A DNA stretch of 64,000 bases, taken from assembly GCA_022818135.1 (NCBI GenBank), contig JAFMSR010000003.1, positions 9,651,976 through 9,715,975 of the forward strand, given 5' to 3'. Each line of letters begins with the position of its first letter. Positions within the stretch are counted from its first letter, which is position 1. The notes beneath the pieces were generated by a model. The model was not told the origin of the DNA. It ran no database searches and saw only the letters and a program-made list of their open reading frames with translations. Below, one piece after another: positions 59,104 to 64,000 of this stretch. The stretch comes from Saxidomus purpurata. Its lineage: Eukaryota; Mollusca; Bivalvia; Venerida; Veneridae. Both the position numbers and the translations under genes were made by a program.

Positions 59104-60370
59104 TTTTACTTTGAAAAGTCATTGAATATGGGTAAAATCCACTTATTGTCTTAACCCTTTGAGATATTGCTGTGAAACAAGAGAAGGTAACTCTGTCAAG
59201 GATTTCTTTTAAATTGTGGCCCTTTATCGACTTAGAATCTCGGTTAAGTTTTTGGTACCAGTCCACTTTTTTGACTGAACTGTTTTAGGTATTACTTTAA
59301 AAGTTAGAATACTTGTTTACCATCATGATCCCCAATTGTATGCAGGAGAAAGTAACTCTTTCAAGGCTTTCATTTGAATTATGGCCCTTTTCAACTTAGA
59401 TATTCAGTTAAATTTTTCATTCTTGTCCACTTGTTGACTTAACCATTTGAGATATTACTTGAAAGTTGGAATACTTATGTTCCATCAGGACACCTACATG
59501 TAAACAAGAGTAGATAACTCTGTGAAAGTTTAAAACTTAAAAAGTCCTATTTAAAGTCTTGTCATGCAGATATATCATTAAAGTATTAATTAAAAATTTT
59601 GCTTTAGTATTCAGGGATATCAAACAATTAAGTTTGATAACTCTTTGACTTAATATCTTGCTACTTGTGGCCCTTGTTTATACAGATCCTTGTTTTGCCT
59701 TTTACTGCCAAAGTTTTGTTTTATTGGCAAGCACTGAAAAAACAGGTCTTAGGTCAAGGTCACACTTAGAGGTTAAAGGTCAAATTGAATAATGACTGTC
59801 CGGAGCATATCTACTTCATGCATGGAGGGATTTTAATTTAACTTGGTACAAATGTTCACCATCATAAGATAGAGTGTCATGCGCAAGAACCAGGTCCCTA
59901 GTTCCAAGGTCAAGGTCACACTTAGAGGCCAAAGGTTAGATACAAGAATAATTCAAGAATGACTTTGTGCGGAGCATTTCTTCTTCATGCATGGAGAGAT
60001 TTTGATGTTACTTGGCACAAATGTTCACCACCATGAGACGGAGTGTCATGCGCAAGAACCAGGTCCCTAGGTCTAAGGTCAAGGTCACAGAGGTTAAAGG
60101 TCAAATTCAAGAATATCTTTGTCCGGAGCATATCTTCTTCATGCATTTTCATTAGGGATTTTTACCTAGTTTGATTTTTTAAGTTTTGTGTTGAGGTCAC
60201 TTACATGCAAACTGTCAAAGCTATCACTTTGAAACTTGGAATACCTGTTCACATCAAATGTACAATAGAATGAAGGAAGAGTTTTACAAGTTACATAACC
60301 CTGTCATGTATTTGACTGGATTATTGCCCCTTCGTAACTTGGAAAGTTTCGCACAAACAATATTTTTGTG
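59104..60370 (+). repeat. Decayed Helentron-like cores
   Basis: 59104-59640 has diverged units with TTGAGATATTGCTG, GTAACTCTGTCAAGG and ATTATGGCCC. 59745-60130 has three units about 157-167 bp apart (AAGGTCAAGGTCAC, GTCCGGAGCATATCT, ATGCGCAAGAACCAGG). No ends are identifiable and no gene is present. Confidence 0.5.
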
Positions 60371-61054
60371 TCGCCCTTTCGAAGAAAAGGTGATACAAAG
60401 GGATCGCTTTGTCCGTCTGTCCGTCCGTCGGTCCGTCCGTCACACAAACTTAACGTTGGCTATAACTTTGCCATTTTTTAAGATTTCTTCATCAAACTTT
60501 ACAATTGTATTGCTTATGACAAAAGGGTCATGGTGCCGCCAAATTTAGTAGGTCAAGGTCATATTTGACAGAGTTATTCCCCTTTTTGTACTTAGATTTT
60601 GTCACGAAAACTTAACGTTGGCTATAACTTTGCTATTTCTTAAGATTTCTTCATCTAACTTTCAAATTGCATTGCTTATGACATAAGGGTCGTGATGCTG
60701 CCAAATTTTGTAGGTCAAGGTCATATTTGACAGAGTTATGCCCCTTTTTATACTTAGATTTTTACTATAACTTTGCCATTTCTTAAGATTTCTTTATCAA
60801 ACTTTCAAATTGTATTGCTTATGTCAAAAGGGTTGTGATGCCGCCAAATTTTGTAGGTCAAGGTCATATTTGACAGAGTTATGCCCCTTTTTGTACTTAG
60901 ATTTTGTCACAAAAACTTAATGTTGGCTATAACTTTGCCATTCCTTAAGATTTCTTCATCAAACTTTCAAATTGTATTGCTTATGACATCAGCGTCATGA
61001 TGCCGCCAAATATTGTTGGTGAAGGTCATATTTGACAGAGTTATGCCCCTTTTT
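60371..61054 (+). mobile_element. HEL-D element (second), 5' part
   Basis: TCGCCCTTTCGAAGAAAAGG hairpin, (GTCC)n, and about four monomers with GGTCAAGGTCATATTTGACAG. Interrupted by HEL-C; resumes at 62139. Confidence 0.8.
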
Positions 61055-62138
61055 ATGCCCCCGAAGGGTGGCATATTAAAATCGCACCGTCTGTCCGTCT
61101 GTCCGTCCGTCCGTCCGTCCGTCTGTCCGTCCGTCCGTGCGTCCCCACTTACAAATTCGTGTCCGGACTGTAACTTTGTCATGCATTGAAGGATTTTAAA
61201 ATAACTTGGCACACATGTCTAGCACATCAAGACGACGTGTCGCGTGCAAGACCCACATCCCTACCTCAAAGGTGAAGGTCACACTTGGAGTATGAAGGTT
61301 ATGGAATCCTCTATATATGCACACATTCGTGTCCAGACTGTAACTTTGTCATGCATTGAAGGATTTTAAAATAACTAGGCACACATGTCTAGCACATCCA
61401 GACGACGTGTCGCGTGCAAGACCCACGTCCCTAGCTCAAAGGTCAAGGTCATACTTAGAGTTTGAAGGTAATGGATTCCTCTATATATGCATATATGCAC
61501 ACATTCGTGTCCGGACTGTAACTTTGTCATGCATTGAAGGATTTTAAAATAACTTGGCACAAATGTCTAGCACATCAAGACGACGTGTCGCGTGCAAGAC
61601 CCAGGTCCCTAGCTCAAAGGTCAAGGTCACACTTAGAGTTTGAAGGTAATGGATTCCTCTATATATGCATATATGCACACATTCGTGTCCGGACTGTAAC
61701 TTTGTCATGCCTTGAAGGATTTTAAAATAGTATGGCACAAATGTCTAGCACATCAAGACGACGTGTCGCGTGCAAGACCCACATCCCTACCACAAAGGTC
61801 AAGGTCACACTTAGAGTTTATAGGTAATGGAATCCTGTATATATGCATACATTTGTGTCCGGACTATAACTTTATTATGCTTTGAAGGATTTTAAAAAAA
61901 CTTGGCACAAATGTCTAGCACATCAAGCGGATGTGTCGCATGCAAGACCCAAGTCCCTACCTCAAAGGTCAAGGTCACACTTAGTGTTTAAAGTAATGGA
62001 ATACTGTATGCATGGTTACTCTGTCATGCATGGAAGGATTTTAAAATTACATAGCACATTTATTGAGCACATGGAGAGGACACAGACTGTGAGGCACCTC
62101 TTTCGGGGGCATTCGTCACTTGTGAGGGACAGCTCTTG
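61055..62138 (+). mobile_element. HEL-C element nested inside HEL-D
   Basis: Flanked by HEL-D CCCCTTTTT and TGTATTTAGATTTTGTCAC, which are contiguous in the other HEL-D copy. It has the TATGCCCCCG hairpin, GTCC microsatellite, about five 178 bp monomers, GGGGGCAT, hairpin and CTCTTG. Insertion point is within a T-run. Confidence 0.88.
61087..61142. repeat. (GTCC)n / GTCT microsatellite in HEL-C
   Basis: About 14 tetranucleotide units beside the 5' hairpin. Confidence 0.9.
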
Positions 62139-62224
62139 TTGTATTTAGATTTTGTCACCAAATTATTGGTTATTCTGACAAAGCGTAAGAGGGCGACACA
62201 AGTGTTATACTGAACACCCATCTA
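62139..62224 (+). mobile_element. HEL-D element (second), 3' end
   Basis: Ends with GGGCGACAC (inverse of the 5' GTGTCGCCC), hairpin GTGTTATACTGAACAC and CCATCTA. Confidence 0.78.
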
Positions 62225-62227
62225 GTT

Positions 62228-62600
62228 GTAACAACCAAACTGATTGTGTTTTGGGGCTCCTGGGGTCAAGATTACTGAAACTAAAAATAGGAAAACTGTA
62301 ATTTATTCAATATCTTTAGTAACATTTGACATAATGTAACCAACTTTTGTTTGTAGTAACTATTTAAGAAGATCTTCAATGGGGTTGTGTTTTAGGGTTC
62401 CTGGGGTCAAGGTCAAGGTCACTGTAACTAAAAATAGAAAAACGGTAATATATTCAATAACTTTAGGTACAATTGACATAATGTAACTAAATTATTAAGT
62501 GTGTAATACATATTAATAAAGACTTTTATTGGGATTGTGTTTGGGGCTCATGGGGTCAAGGTCCAGGATTTTTTCCAAAAATAGAAAAATGGGAGAACTA
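62228..62600 (+). repeat. Three-unit tandem repeat, about 141-150 bp
   Basis: TGTGTTTTGGGGCTCCTGGG-type starts are at 62245, 62386 and 62536, each followed by AAAAATAG(A/G)AAAA and CAATA(T/A)CTTTA. Resembles another Helentron-like core without ends. Confidence 0.7.
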
Positions 62601-63002
62601 CAATATCTTTAATTGCAGTTGAATTGACATGACGCGAAAGTATCGATCGCTCCGCCTACCGACCACGCGATCGATAGATAACAATACCTCCGACTTGCTT
62701 TAGTGTTCAGGCAGTATCTACATGCTGATCTTGCACATTTTGACTGGGATAGAAGCACATTTAAAAGGGATTTTTTGTTTTGTTTATCAAAATTTTATGT
62801 TTCCTTTTTATAAAAGAACAAGATAAATATCACACATTATGTACATACATTTTAAACTTCCCTTCAAGACGGGGAAATGAGTGCACAAAATGCCAAAATA
62901 TATATGTATTTAAAAAAAACATTTTATATATAGTAATGTTAAAAGTGTATTTACGATGCATTTTCATAGTTTTTTTTTCACCACCATGGAAAATATGCTC
63001 AT
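62601..63002. other. 400 bp, no gene; GATC-centred inverted repeat
   Basis: TATCGATCGC (62641-62650) and GCGATCGATA (62667-62676) form a 10 bp perfect stem around a GC-rich 16-base loop, standing out in AT-rich DNA. The rest is unremarkable; the frame at 62780-63046 ends inside HEL-E. Confidence 0.5.
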
Positions 63003-63835
63003 TGGCGCTGTGCGGAAGCACAGTGCCAGTATTGAATAGGTTTTAATTTTGTACCATGGGGTTGCATAATCGAATAGGGAGCAGCCAACATTATTATTGT
63101 AATAAAAACTATGTATTATGTTTGAACAAACTCCCTATAATGAATAAATAAATAGTATTAACTGATTACAAACAATACTATACCAGATGCATACGTCTTC
63201 GACCGTTAATTCAAAACGTTTGACATACTCATAGGATATTTAATAACTTTTCCACAAACTTGAAGGTTACGGTTTTTTTATTGCTTTGTTTACGGACCCT
63301 ACGGCCAGATTAATCAACGTTCAGAAAAAAACGAATCGATAGTTGTTTTGCTATCTCTAAACATTTTGAAGTTTAAATACATATGTTGTCAACGTGAATA
63401 ATTAATGAAAACCCATTTTAATTACTACATACTAAAGTAAAATGTAGGCATTATAAATAAGACCGTTCACCTAACTATGCGATACATGGGGTCTCAATGA
63501 AAGTTATGTAAAGCATCGCTAACAACTGACCAATAGTAAAGACAAAATTCTTTTTGCGTCGAAAAGCGTCTACTGACCACGAGCTGTAGCCTTGTTTAGT
63601 GGGCGTCATCGTACTATTATATGGAAGGTTGTTTTATGATTCGTTTATTTTTTGGTTAAACTGTAGTAAATGTGGTTTTTTACTTATTATGATAACAGTT
63701 ACATATAACATAATGTATTTGTTTTTTCCCGTTGATAGGTTGTTTACTGATATTCTAAAATAACTCTGATTCTTTAAATCATGTTTCAAAAACATGCGCA
63801 GCGCCTTTGATGCTTTGCATCAAAATTTGTCTTGT
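63003..63835 (+). mobile_element. HEL-E element, complete
   Basis: 833 bp. Starts TGGCGCTGTGCGGAAGCACA, ends with GCGCAGCGCC, hairpin TTTGATGC-TTT-GCATCAAA and TTTGTCTTG. Close to 10184-11029 throughout; it lacks the short CACGTGGG-like stretch found there near 63550. This out-of-arm copy proves the borders. Confidence 0.8.
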
Positions 63836-64000
63836 TTATAATTATATAGTACTTTTTGCACGCCGTGGTCAGTATTTACATGTATCATGGTATTTTGTTC
63901 TCAAGATGTATCAAAATATCAAAGTTAAGTTTCAAAGTTAATTGGCAAAGCGGCATTGATAATGGTGATAACGATGTCAGAGGACAAACAATTATTACCT
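63836..64000. other. Terminal 165 bp, nothing recognised
   Basis: AT-rich sequence after HEL-E, with no feature I can support. Confidence 0.4.

Overview
The window looks like a repeat-dominated stretch of a bivalve mollusc nuclear genome. The base composition is AT-rich. Almost every recognisable segment is a transposable element. The dominant repeats have cores of 140-180 bp tandem monomers beside a CCGT/CGAC-type microsatellite, which is the plan of bivalve 'pearl'/HINE elements (non-autonomous Helentrons). Two Penelope-like retroelements and tRNA-derived repeats are also present. I found no intact host gene, no rRNA and no convincing functional tRNA. The species cannot be named from this sequence. 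Family labels below (HEL-A, HEL-B and so on) are mine.

Layout. Positions 1-24676 form the left arm of a very large inverted repeat. Positions 24677-25176 are exactly 500 N. Positions 25177-26429 are single-copy here. Positions 26430-48607 are the right arm, the reverse complement of the left arm in reverse order. The repeat has not ended at base 1, so its outer edge lies outside the window. Because a round-number gap sits at the axis, and because the arms differ by clean transposon presence/absence alleles, I read them most simply as two haplotypes placed head-to-head by scaffolding. A genuine palindromic duplication remains possible.

Within the arms, HEL-A to HEL-F elements alternate with MITE-like elements and several 0.6-3.2 kb stretches in which I recognise nothing. 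The main differences between arms are: HEL-A at 2839-4175 (left only), a 641 bp block near 11.0-11.65 kb (left only), a 2.2 kb block at 14.08-16.33 kb carrying a Penelope remnant (left only), a TTAA-flanked MITE at 22000-22406 (left only), an 802 bp CATG-flanked insertion at 32829-33630 (right only), and a duplication with a foreign 105 bp patch at 28590-29300 (right only).

Right of the arms, 48270-53320 holds a degenerate Penelope-like element on the minus strand. It has an N-terminal region, reverse-transcriptase motifs, a GIY-YIG endonuclease and a small C2H2-like downstream ORF. It is split by a HEL-B element and by an insertion with an 8 bp target duplication. Positions 53320-62224 are a nested pile of HEL-C, HEL-A, SINE-like, HEL-X and HEL-D elements, including HEL-C inside HEL-D and HEL-X inside HEL-A. 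Positions 63003-63835 are a complete HEL-E. Nothing here forms a cellular pathway. The biology is transposon-on-transposon insertion plus haplotype structural variation. The most notable pattern is one terminal architecture (5' hairpin, re-used stem sequence and 3' hairpin, insertion at T-runs) shared by at least six families with unrelated interiors.
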